From Proteromonas lacertae (lineage: Eukaryota; Sar; Bigyra; Opalinata; Proteromonadidae): DNA of 64,000 bases. The notes below the pieces were generated by a model. It worked only from the letters and a program-made list of their open reading frames with translations. It did not search any database and was not told the origin of the DNA. The DNA is taken from NCBI GenBank assembly GCA_002245135.1, contig NGBS01000026.1, positions 1-64,000 on the forward strand. The letters run 5' to 3'. A program made the translations under genes and the position numbers. The first letter of the stretch is position 1, and each line of letters starts with the position of its first letter. Below are positions 31,963-43,000 of this stretch, piece by piece.

Positions 31963-34008
31963 ATGAAAGTATTGTCTCAGATTAAATATATATCATTTCA
32001 ATAGCTTTTATTTTGTGGTGATGTGGAGGGAAATTTTAATATTTTGATAAGTAGAGTCAATAATATTAACTCATCAAAGAATGGACCTTTTGATGGATTG
32101 TTTTGCATTGGAAATTTTTGGAATGACGATGCTGAATCTGAAGAATTTAGTATATAACAGTTAGAATATTATATTCAATAGATTCAATAAAAACTGGTAC
32201 TGGCTTTCCAATTCCTGTTTATGCATTTGTTTCTAACACAAATAGTGTATATATAAAAGGATTAGAAGAAGGACAAGAATTGTGTAATAATTTATACATT
32301 TATAAATCTTTTGGTTTTATTACAATAAATGATATTGAAGTAAGATATTTTGTATATAATAATGATAGATAGTATATGTTTCTTCAAGAATTTCATCCTC
32401 TGATGCAATGAAATTGGTAAATGATTCACCAAAGAAAGTTGATTTTATATTTACATCCTATTGGCCAAAAAAGTATAATATAGTTTATATAATAATATTA
32501 ATATTAGTGTTTTATCAAATATACCAATGGTTCCATTCACTCCGATAGGTATATGTTCAGAAATTGATATAATATTACATGAAATATACCCTCGTTATCA
32601 CTTCTCATCATTGAATGTATATTATTATATTTTTACTTTTTGATTTTTATATTTTTTAGAAAATATTTTATCAAAGATTACCATATGGAACTCCCTATTC
32701 ATTTTACACTCGTTTTATTAGTTTAGGAAGTATTAAAACTGATCCACAATTTAAGCACAATACCAAATATCTTCATGCATTAAGTTATATTCCATTAAAA
32801 ACTGTATTATATGTCATTATTTAATTGTTTAGATTACTAACGAGACTTTGATGAAAGATATTCCACCCAGTGTAACTGCATCTCCATATCAATCTACTGT
32901 TACTAATACAATCACTCCAATTATTCATACTGATAATAATAACAATGAGAAAGTAAATACTAATTCTACTTTGAATGTAAATGCTCAACCATTTGTTCCA
33001 AATAATACACTAGCAACAATTAATACTATTAACTCTGAAACAGTACCACCACCACCACAACAACAACAACATCATTACCAACAACAACAACAAGAATCAT
33101 TTCATCCAGTTAGTATATAATACTAATTATATATAATTAATAGATATTCCTCCACAACACTACACATGTAAGATCTGTGGAATTAAAGGTCATTATATAA
33201 ACGATTGTCCTCAAAAGAATCAAAAGAAATGTCCTCCTGAAGGTTATGTCTGTAAGATATGTGGAGTAAAAGGTCATTTCATTAAAGATTGTCCAAGTAA
33301 ATCACAATCTACACTACCACAAGCCAACTCTAAACCACAAGCTTGCTGGTTTTGTTTAGCAAATCCATCAGTTGAAAAGCAATTAATTATAGAGTATATA
33401 TATATATATATAATAATTATAATAATAGTATAAATGCACATTCTTATTTAGCATATCCAAAAGGATTAATAAATGATTATCATATACTAATCATCCCAAT
33501 AAGTCATATTAATTCAATTATATCATTATCAAAAGATGCTCAAAATAATATTAATTATTATATACAATGTATATCAAAGTATTACCAATCTATGAATATG
33601 TCTCTTGTCTCATTTGAAAGGAAAGTAACAAGTTCAAAAACTATGCATGCTCATATTCAATGTATTGGAATCCCAAGTGATTGTATTGAACAAGGAACTG
33701 TAATATTAAGACAAATAGCTGAACATAACAATTACAATTTCCAACAGTATCCCGTTGAGAATGATTTAAAAGAGATAGTTGGTGAAAGAGATTATTTCTA
33801 CTTTCATTTCTTTGAAAATGGTGTTTTGAAGTATAGATTTATTCATTTTATGGATGGAAGAGGTTTTAATTATAATTTTGGAAGAGATGTTTATGCTGCT
33901 ATGTGTGGTCATCCTGAATTGAGTGATTGGACGTTATGTCAAAGTAATGTTGATGAAGAGAAAGAAAAATCAATGAAATTTCATAATTCTTTAAAACCAT
34001 TTCTTTGA
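31963..34008 (+). CDS. CWF19L1: CWF19-like protein 1 (CwfJ family) with two zinc knuckles
   Basis: Nine exons, the first coding only ATG AAA before a 36-nt intron (31969-32004). The N-terminal part is the metallophosphatase-like domain of CWF19L1 (LLFCGDVEGNFNIL, CIGNFW, EIVYVSS). A Gln/Pro/Asn-rich linker follows at 32,850-33,115. Then come two CCHC knuckles, CKICGIKGHYINDC and CKICGVKGHFIKDC, which the human protein lacks but other eukaryotic homologues carry. Next are the CwfJ N-terminal HIT-like domain (CWFCLANPSVEK, DYHILIIPISH, MHAHIQCIGIP) and the CwfJ C-terminal domain (FNYNFGRDVYAAMCG, SDWTLC). CWF19 proteins act on post-splicing complexes, helping intron lariat release and debranching. 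The many tiny introns make splicing-linked factors relevant here. Confidence 0.9.
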
Positions 34009-34101
34009 TTGTTTTTAAAAAAATGAATTATTATTGTTGTTTGTCTTATTAAAATATACAAAAAATGTAATACATAACAAAAACAATCTAATGAATGTAA
34101 A

Positions 34102-34659
34102 TTATTGTTGATTATTCTCTTTCTTTTGTTTTCCTTCATAATCTTCTATTGCAGCTTTTACTGCTTCTTCAGCTAATAAACTAAAATATAGTATAATGCT
34201 AAAAAAATACCTGCAATGAATTTTCACAGGCGGTAAACTTAAATATTTAGCTATTTGTGTGTTTTTGATTGTCAAAGCTTCATCAACAGTTTTACCTTTA
34301 ATCAATTCTGTGGCATAACTGGAACTAGCAATTGCAGAACCACATCCAAAAGTTTTGAATTTTGCATCAACTATTTTACCATTTTCAACTTTAATCTATT
34401 ATCAAGAGAAGATTATTATTGAGAATACTTGTAACTTCATAACATCACCACAAGCTGGAGCTCCAACAACTCCAGTACCTACATCTTTAGCATTTTTATC
34501 AAGAGATCCTATTATAATCATTCACTAAATCATACCAACATTTCTTGGATGTTCATAATGATCAATAACTAAATCATCATAAAATCTATTACATCTATAG
34601 AGTGCAGATATGGCATTTGGACGAATGACTGATTTTAATATTGAAAATCTAGATAACAT
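34102..34659 (-). CDS. ISCU: Iron-sulfur cluster assembly scaffold ISCU/IscU
   Basis: The scaffold on which [2Fe-2S] clusters are built, normally in mitochondria or related organelles. The three conserved cysteines are present: [29 protein letters not shown] and PPVKIHCS (the last spans an intron), together with [16 protein letters not shown] and the LPPVK chaperone-binding motif. The Met at 34657-34659 gives a presequence [22 protein letters not shown], rich in Arg, Ser and hydrophobic residues and without acids, as for mitochondrial import. An in-frame ATG at 34722 would add 21 residues and weaken that signal, so the inner one is preferred. Introns are 27-33 nt. The gene tells us that the host keeps an ISC-type pathway. 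Confidence 0.92.
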
Positions 34660-34741
34660 CGAAGAAAGGAAGAGAAATGTCAAAAATACTTGTGTATTGT
34701 CAAAGTTGGTAATTTTGACCATTTTTCATTTTTGCATAATT
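34660..34741. promoter_or_regulatory. 82-nt divergent intergenic region (ISCU/transportin)
   Basis: Separates the preferred ISCU start from the transportin start. If ISCU starts at 34722 instead, only 19 nt would remain, another reason to prefer the inner start. Confidence 0.35.
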
Positions 34742-37537
34742 ATGGATTCCTGGCAACCTGATCAAAATGTACTTCAAGAATTAGTAAATATTTTTGATAT
34801 GGGAAGACAACCCGATAAACAACAGGATGTAACAACAGTATATTTGTTTATTTCTACCAATTTCTAGTGGTTAGCTCAATTTAAAACTCGAGAGGATTAT
34901 ATCTTATATATGACATATGTATTTTCATTGACAGATCTTGCAGATACTGATATTAGATTAATGGCTGGTTTTCAATTGAAAATTGCATGTCAAAGATTTC
35001 ACAAGTTAGGGATTGACCTTCAGTTATACATTGAATCAAATCTAGTTAAAACACTCTTTGAAAATGTTGCATTAGTAAGGCAAACAACAGCAACTATTAT
35101 TTCAACAATAATTAGTAGAATTGCATTTTACCAATGGACTGATTTAGCTAATATTCTTTTTCAATCAGCAAATGATTCAAATCAAATTGTAGTTGAAACA
35201 AGTCTAGATACACAGTATAAAATAATGGAAGATAGACCAAATGCATTTTATGAAGATAATAATACAAATATACTTTCCACCTTCTTACCAATATGGGTTA
35301 ATAATATGACAAATACAATAGGTAATATAGGTAAATATTCAATGTTATTATTAGAGAGTTTATTAGAAGGAGAAGAGCATGATGAAATAATTCCATTTCT
35401 ACCATCCTATATACAAAATTTAAATACAGTAGGACAAAGTGCGTCTAATAGTAATAACGAATTAATTCTTTCATTAGTGTGTAACTCATTGAATTTATTA
35501 TTTGCTCATTATTCCAAGGAATTATCCGAAGGATTTGAAAATACAGTTAATTTTATGATGGTAATGATGCAACATCGAAGTGAAATTGTTGCAATTAGAG
35601 CCACTGAATTTTGGAGTAATATTAATGAAATGCAATATGATAGTAATGTATTAATACCTAAACTAGATGGAATAATTAAGATATTAGTAACAAATTTGAA
35701 ATTGTCTGAAGAAAGTAATACATATTTATCATGTTATGAATCTAATGATATTCCTGACAAAAAAGAAGATATCAATCCATCCAAAAAATCATTTAGTTCA
35801 GGAGAAATATCATCAGATGATATAAATGAAGAATGGAATAAAAGAGTTGTATCAAGTCGAGCTTTAGAATCATTAGCTTTGGAACATAGTGATCATGTGT
35901 TAAGAATAATAGATCCATTCATTGCTGTATATCTTATTATTATTATTATTATTATTATAAATAGCAATTATTAACAAGTTCAAATGAATTATTAATAGAA
36001 ACAGGTATATTAAGTTTAGGTGTAATTTCACTTGGATGTAATACTGAGAGTTTTATTACAGCTCATATTCAAGATTTGTTTAATTATTGTGGAAAAGATA
36101 AACATCCATTAATTCGTTCAATTACAATGTGGACTTTGACAAAATATTTGAGTGTAATATCAAGTGATGTATATAGATATATAATATTTTTTTAATAGTA
36201 TTTATATCTATCACAATTCATTGAATTATTATGTCAAAATGCACAAGATCCAATTAAAATGGTGGAAGAAATGAGTTTATCTTCACTGTCAATAACAATC
36301 GAAACAGTTGATGAAGTAATTGAGAGTTTTGTTGATGTTATAGTTAGTAGATTATCTCATTTATTTTCATTCTATCAACTAAAGAATTATTGTGCTTTAT
36401 TAGATACAATTACTTGTCTATTTCAAAAATGTTCTCCTGAAAAACTAAAACCATATTATCTACAATTAGGAAAACCAATAATAGATAAATATTTATCTTT
36501 AAGTGAAGCAGATACATTATATTTCTATGTTTGTGATTGTATGTCTGAAATGCTGCCTGTATAATTATACAATATAATAATATTAGATATATGTTGAAGA
36601 ATATAATCAATACATTCCACAGATTTTTCACAATTCATTACAACTATTAGATTATTATGTGGTAATGAAATCATCAGCTGAAAATGTATATCTTATTTTC
36701 ATCGTTTATTATGCATAGGAGAAAGAGATTGATTATCAAGTAGTTGATGGTGAAAATACTGGTTTGCAGTTCATTGGTTCTATAATAACAGATTATACAG
36801 AACAAGGAAGAATATTATTTTCACAAACACCAACATTATTGAATCATATAATAACTAATATGATATCTTCTGAACTATCCGTTGAACAGACTATTAATGG
36901 CTTGATTGGAGATATAGCAATCAATTATTTTGATTATATAAAACCAAAAATTGATTATATACTTTCAACATTATCTAATGAACTATGTATTCCAACTGAA
37001 GAAGATATTGATAAATTGGTATATTTGAATAATGCAATTTGGGCTATTGGTGAAATAATTAAACAGTTACAATATGATTCTAAACCTTATGTTGAGTTGT
37101 TGTTACAGAGATTATTAGGATTATGTCCAATATGTGATACAGTTGATTCAATTAAAGAAAATATAGTAGTTACAATTAGTAGAATAGCAATACTATACCA
37201 TAATGATATTATGAATGCTAAATTTATTAATATGAATGATTATTTCAAATTCTGGTGTAAGAGTGCAACAAAAATGTGTGATGGTTATGAGAAAGATGAT
37301 ACATTTAAAGGAATGTGTATGTTGTTATCGCATGATCTATCTGTATTGCTGGACAATTTAAGAGAGTTTTGTTTGGCTTTATGTTCATGGGAAGAAACAC
37401 CAATGAAAGAGTTGAATGATTTAATCATTCAACTCTTTTCAGTTTCTTCCCAATTCAATCCAGAATTATGGAACAAAAACTACCAGCAGATTGCTGGTAG
37501 TTATAGAATTATCCTGAGGGAGAGGTATGGAATATAA
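34742..37537 (+). CDS. TNPO1: Transportin (karyopherin beta-2 type nuclear import receptor)
   Basis: Six exons (introns 34838-34867, 35927-35964, 36169-36198, 36559-36586 and 36686-36718) encode 878 residues, close to the usual 890-900. The colinear match to transportin runs the whole length: MDSWQPDQNVLQEL at the start, HEAT repeats throughout, the acidic loop region replaced by a Ser/Asp/Glu stretch (SGEISSDDINEEWNKR), RSITMWTLTKY, NNAIWAIGEI, DDTFKGMCMLLS and LRERYGI at the end. Transportin imports PY-NLS cargo such as RRM proteins and is released by Ran-GTP; the window contains two RRM proteins that could be cargo. Near the 3' end the coding DNA contains two strong hairpins (37389-37451 and 37478-37502), see findings. 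Confidence 0.9.
37389..37451 (+). repeat. Long nested inverted repeat within the transportin coding exon
   Basis: The outer arms GGGAAGAAAC (37389-37398) and GTTTCTTCCC (37442-37451) are perfect complements. Inside, the 15-nt arm 37406-37420 pairs perfectly with 37424-37438 around a 3-nt loop TTA. Together this gives 25 paired bases with only short spacers of 7 and 3 nt. It encodes ordinary-looking helix sequence. Confidence 0.9.
37478..37502 (+). repeat. Second perfect hairpin in the transportin coding exon
   Basis: AACTACCAGCA (37478-37488) pairs with TGCTGGTAGTT (37492-37502), 11 bp around a 3-nt loop GAT. It lies 26 nt after the first hairpin. Confidence 0.9.
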
Positions 37538-38532
37538 TTGTTTAATTATTTTTGTTTTTGTTTTACAAATGTGTTTGTTATTATGCAAAACCTCATCTAT
37601 AAAATAATTAAAAATTAAAAAAATTATTTTTAGAAAAAAAAATGATTTATAAATAAAATGTTTGAATAAACTCAAACATTTAGGATTTTTATAGTGTTTT
37701 ATCGCTAATTAGATAATATATATACACTAAAGAAATGACATTCATATGAAAGGAGAAAGAGTGAAGATATTTAATGAAAGAATATAATGAAAGAAAGAGT
37801 AGAACAACATTATTTACTAGTAAGAAGTATAACAAATACATAGAAGAAATTATTCTCTAGATGATAAATCATCATTTGAGATTGAGAATGGGAAGTCTCC
37901 TCCCTTAAAAGAAGCAAATTATGGTTCAAACATTATTTAATAAAAAAACAAACACCAATTCAATAAAAAACAATAATAATAATATTAATTATCATCATCA
38001 CTAATGATGATTCATTCTTTTCATATGGTTTTCTTTCCTCTTTTTCTTTTCTCCTCTTTCTACTTCTAAATCTCTACTAAAATAGTTTTTGATATTTCAT
38101 TAAGTATTATAGTATTGTTATATAAATAATAGTATTTTTGGATAACAGTCATTATATTATATATATATTCTAACATTCTGTACTGTTTATTAAAAACTGG
38201 TTTTTCATATTTAAATCTAGCCGTACTAATATATGCCTGGTGGAATTGAATTATTCAAACTGCATAATTTAATCACTAAAATTTTCGCTAACATTCAATT
38301 TTTATGTCAATTCTGTTATTTTTTGTTTATAATCGTTATACAATATCTAATTAGTGATAAAATAGAAAAAATAAAAAATCTTAAAAAAACTCGAGACAAT
38401 CAAACCAAAAGAATAAACACTTTTTCTGTTTGGTTTATAAACATATTTATTTAACAAAGTGACGTTGTTAAGTTAATAGCATACTATTTATCAAGCATAT
38501 TTCGTGTAAAAAGCTTTATTTAACACATATTT
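37538..38532. other. Long intergenic region, no gene recognised
   Basis: About 1 kb without supported coding potential. It holds short self-complementary words, for example ATCATCATcactaATGATGAT near 37,994-38,014 and GATGATaaATCATC near 37,861, and purine-rich then pyrimidine-rich tracts. A 73-codon open frame at 38,233-38,454 has no recognisable features and is not called. The region may hold promoter elements for the downstream phosphatase gene. Confidence 0.3.
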
Positions 38533-39777
38533 ATGTCATATCAAATTGTTAGATATGAGAATATGCAGCCAGTTGATCAGAATTTGTATAATGATAATAA
38601 TATATTTTTTGTAATATATAAATAGATTAAGTACTGACATTGCTGTAAATGCTAGACAGAGAAATTATTACATAATTACAGGTATTAGTTTAGTAGTAGC
38701 TGGTGGTGTTTTAGTATTTGTAAATATCGTCATGAGTGGAATAGTTTCACACGTAATTCAGTTATTTAATCTTAAAAATATGGTTATTTATGTATTTGTA
38801 ATAGTGACGCTTATCACAGTTATGTCAATATTAATAATAAGGTATTTACTATGGGGAAAGATCGAAAAACCGTTAGTCAATTTTGCTGCTAGAAGAGAGT
38901 TAATGCATTTCTACCTTGGTTCAAAAGAGTATTATTCACAAAGAGCACGTTATTTGTATGAAAGACGTTTAAGAGGATTTACAACACCACAGTTAAAAAC
39001 AACATTTCAAAAATTCTGTTATTGTATGTTAATTTTCATTTTATATTATAATAATAATAGATATTGGTTGGTATCCTGTTGGAGATATATTTCATTTCAC
39101 AGATACTTATGCTCAACAGCATTTGCACCAACAGTCAAATAAAGTATCATATATAATCAATCATATTATGTTTGTATTATGTAGAAAACCTTAGTATTGG
39201 ATTTAGATGAGACATTAATAGCATCTGTGATGAAAGAAAGAGCCAGAAATGACGAGACATTTGATGAAGAGATTTCAATCCAATCGAATGACAAATATAT
39301 TCGTTTTTATGTTTATTATCGTCCATTCTTGGATAATTTCCTAAAAGTAGTAAAGAAATGGTATAATATTGTGATTTATACAGCAAGTAAAAGATCTTAT
39401 GCTGAACCAATTGTAAAGAGAATGAACCAAAAGTTTAACAGTATTTTATCAATATTTTTTATGTACTTTTTAGATTGTATAAAAAGACTTTACTGTAAAG
39501 AATCTCTTGTAACTCAAAATGATGGATCTGCAACGAAAGACCTTACGAAAGTGCTTGAAGACCTTACAAAGGTTGTGTTTATTGATAATAACATACACAA
39601 TTTTATATTGCAACCTAGTATATTCCTAATTTATAAATTTGAGTAGATAATAGTATATTAATAAGAAGTTGGTGTAATGATAACAATGAAGATCGAGAGT
39701 TAGATAATCTTATACAATTGCTGGAAGCATTAAGTCTTGTAGACGATATAACCTCCGTTTTAAAGCTAGATCAATGA
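38533..39777 (+). CDS. Membrane-anchored FCP1/SCP-family phosphatase (CTDNEP1/Dullard-like)
   Basis: Six exons (introns 38586-38625, 39024-39060, 39144-39184, 39441-39473 and 39618-39646) encode 354 residues. Two hydrophobic segments at about residues 38-60 and 75-97 anchor the N-terminus in a membrane. The C-terminal half is the HAD-type NIF domain: KTLVLDLDETLI with the catalytic DLDET, YYRPFLDNFL, VIYTASKRSYA, then VVFIDNN and SWCNDNNEDRELDNL. These enzymes dephosphorylate Ser/Thr. CTDNEP1 works at the nuclear envelope on lipin, and related SCPs act on the RNA polymerase II tail. The two-helix anchor favours the CTDNEP1 type, but the orthology is not proven. Confidence 0.82.
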
Positions 39778-40054
39778 ATTGAGTTTTTTTCATATCCATT
39801 CAGAATTAATTTAGTAACTTATATTAATATTTTTGATTTATTATGTTGTAATGTTGATATTCAAAGTAATTGATCTATATGATAAAAAAGTGGTATAGGA
39901 TTGTAGCATTTTTAATGAATATGACACAAATAAGGTTTTTATCTCAACAAGTATTTTAGTTCACAAAATATACGCGAATTTGTCATGTACATAAAAAATT
40001 TAAGGTGGTTTTTGATTGGTTTAAACTTCAAAATTTTTAAAGAATAGTTAAGGA
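39778..40054. other. Intergenic region upstream of the channel gene
   Basis: AT-rich DNA of 277 nt between two tandem plus-strand genes, presumably carrying the phosphatase terminator and the channel promoter. No specific signal is seen. Confidence 0.3.
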
Positions 40055-43000
40055 ATGGCAGAACAGGCTACAAGGTATATATTTTATTTATTGTTTATAT
40101 AGTCCACTTAAGTCCTTTCATAAGAATATGCATTGGGTTAAGAATCAAGAACTTTTTGCTAGAGAGGACGTATACCATTTTAAACTATACATTTTAGTTG
40201 CTTATTTATTTAGATCAAACTCACCCTCGTTTAGAAGAAGTTGACGAGAAACATGAATATTTACACAAGTTGCATCCCATTTGCGGTTCTGCTACTGGTG
40301 GCTATTGCTGTTGTAGAGGTAAGTCAGACTTTGCTAAGTATGGAGCTGGAATTGTTCTTTATTTCAAATATTTAGTATAAATATTGTTATTTAATATGCT
40401 AGAAATATTTTGCTTCTATTTTCTTAATCGCATCCATTTTCTTTTCAATCCCATGTATGGTTCTTTACTATGGAAAAGGTCCATTAACTAATGAAGCAGG
40501 TAATTTCTTTAACAACTTCTTATCAGCCACTACAATAGCGAATATAGGTTCAGGAACAAAGTTACTTGTAGAAAGTAATGAAAACAAGACAGTTATACTG
40601 AATTGTCCTGAAGGTAGTATTCTTACTGGTATTACTGCAATGTACGGAGAGCCAAAAGGTGATATAGATTGTCCAGCAGTTCAGCAACCTAATTCTAATG
40701 GAAAATGTTTCGAAACATATAGAAATGGAACATGTCCAATAGGTAAATATTGTCATCTAGCAAGACACCCTACATCTAATAGTAAATGTTGCTATCGTAC
40801 TCCAGAAGGATTAGGTGATAATGAATATGATAAAGGTAGATTAAGTGATACTAAATGTAATAGCACATTTGCTTCCTATGTGATAAATGGTCAGTGTTAT
40901 GGTAAACAGACGTGTAGTGTTGAAATTGTTAATGATAGAGATTACTCATGGAGTGAAACTGAAACTACTCCAGTATATATTTAATATTATTGTTTATATT
41001 ATATTATATATATATATATATAGTGTGTTCCTTCAAAGAATGCTGTAAATGTAGCAGGTGAATGTGAATCACGATTGTTTGGTCCATTTGATGAAGATGA
41101 TGTATGTAGTCCATCACAACCAAAGAGAATAATTGTTACTGCAGCTTGTTATTGTATATATATATATATATAATAGTAATTATTTATTTATTATTATTTA
41201 AATAGCTAAAGAAGTTATTGGTCCAGTTGAAGTGACAATATCAAAGAGTTTTGTTGTGTATTTTATTAGTATTTTAGATTTTGCATTGTATATATATACA
41301 TTATGTTATTTTTAATATTATAGAGTTGCGTTTTTATTTATTATGTGGTATTGGTTCAAAGTAGCAGAAACATCAGCTGCAGCTCAAGCACAAAAGATCA
41401 CTTGTACTGTAAAAGATTATACAGTCATTATCACTCATTTACCAAAACATCAAAGCATTGCACAGTTATATTTTTGGTTAAAAACTCATTTTGACCATTT
41501 ATTGAAGTCATATGATCATCCAGTAACAGGTGAGTTATTAGAACATGGTAGAATTGCTGATATTAACTTTGGATATAAAACTGAAGGTGTTGGTATACAG
41601 TTATATACAAAAAGAGGATCATTATTATTAGATTTCCAAACAGTATTTATATTTATATATTTATATATATATATTATTTTAAATAGTTGGATATTAAACA
41701 AAAAGGTTTAGGTGATTGGGATTTAACTGAATTAAGAGCATGTGCTAAAGAAAGAAAGAAGTTAGAGAATAAGTTAAGAATCTTAGATGCACAAATTGAT
41801 GTATGGGAAAGTACATTAAAAGCAAGAGCTGCCTTTGTTACGTTTGAAAGCGAAGAAGCTTGCTTATATATTAAAGAAATCTATTCGACTAGTTTCCATT
41901 GTTGTAATCGATCTTTAGGTGAATTATCGTTACAAAATACAAATATTAAAGTGAAAGAAACTGTAGATCCGACTGATGTGAAATGGGAAAATATTGGTGT
42001 ATCTCCCTGTAGTGCATTTTGTAGATCATTATTTACTGCTATTGTCTCAGTGATTATGATTATTATATCATTCATTATTATTTACATCGCTAAGATATAT
42101 CAAGGTAAATTAACTGATGAGTATGATTCAGTTGATTGTAGTGTATTTGCACCATCTCAATTGACATTAGTAGATGTAGTAATTGATGTATATCCAGTGG
42201 ATTTCCATCAGAATGTTGGTAATACAGGTAAACTAGGATGTTTCTGTTGGAATTACTTCTTAAAACATCCAACATCAGTTACAAGTCAAATATTCTCACT
42301 TCCAGATCCAAAGTTGATCAATGATAAGTTTATTGAAGATAGTAGAAAAGCTGCATATGCTGATAATAATACATTTGATATGAATTCAAATCATGAAAAA
42401 TGGAATAGCGATATTTTAAAACCATGGGTTGGTGTAGAAAACTATGAAGTATCTGAAAAACTGTGTGGTAATTATGTATCAAGATTAGCACTAAGTCAAG
42501 GTTTAACCATTGTATCTGTATTAGCTGTGCTTATTATCAACTTTATCTTGACTCAATGTATTTATGCATTGATTAGATTTGAAAGAAAGAAATCTGGTTC
42601 AGGTGAATTAGCTAGTTTGGTGGTGAAGATTTTTATATCTCAATTCTTAAATACTGCTATTATTCTACTATTGGTTAATATGAATTTAGACAGGTTTGAT
42701 GTAAGCTTGGAATTATTTGATGGATTTGCAATCTTAGGCGGACAATGGGATTTCTTCTCTATTAAATGGTACAGTGTAATTGGTGTATCAATTATTATTA
42801 CTATGATAATCAACATAGTATCAGGTATTGCATCTCCAATTGTAGGATATGTATTAAGAGGTTTAATGATTTGGATTGATCGAGGATTTAGTTTTGATCC
42901 ATTTGTTACAAGACAAAAGACTTTAACTGATTTAGAAGCTATTTATACTGGTAAAGTGTTCTTTTTAGAACAATCTTATGCTTGGACATTGAATACAATG

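Noticed and set aside
37570-37580. TGTTTGTT downstream of genes as a Blastocystis-like polyadenylation signal
   Set aside because: Found after only one or two genes, not at a fixed distance, and likely by chance in T-rich DNA. Stops are encoded in the genome.
38233-38454. 73-codon plus-strand frame MPGGIELF...
   Set aside because: Hydrophobic AT-driven composition, no recognisable family, no clear splice partners. Kept as intergenic.
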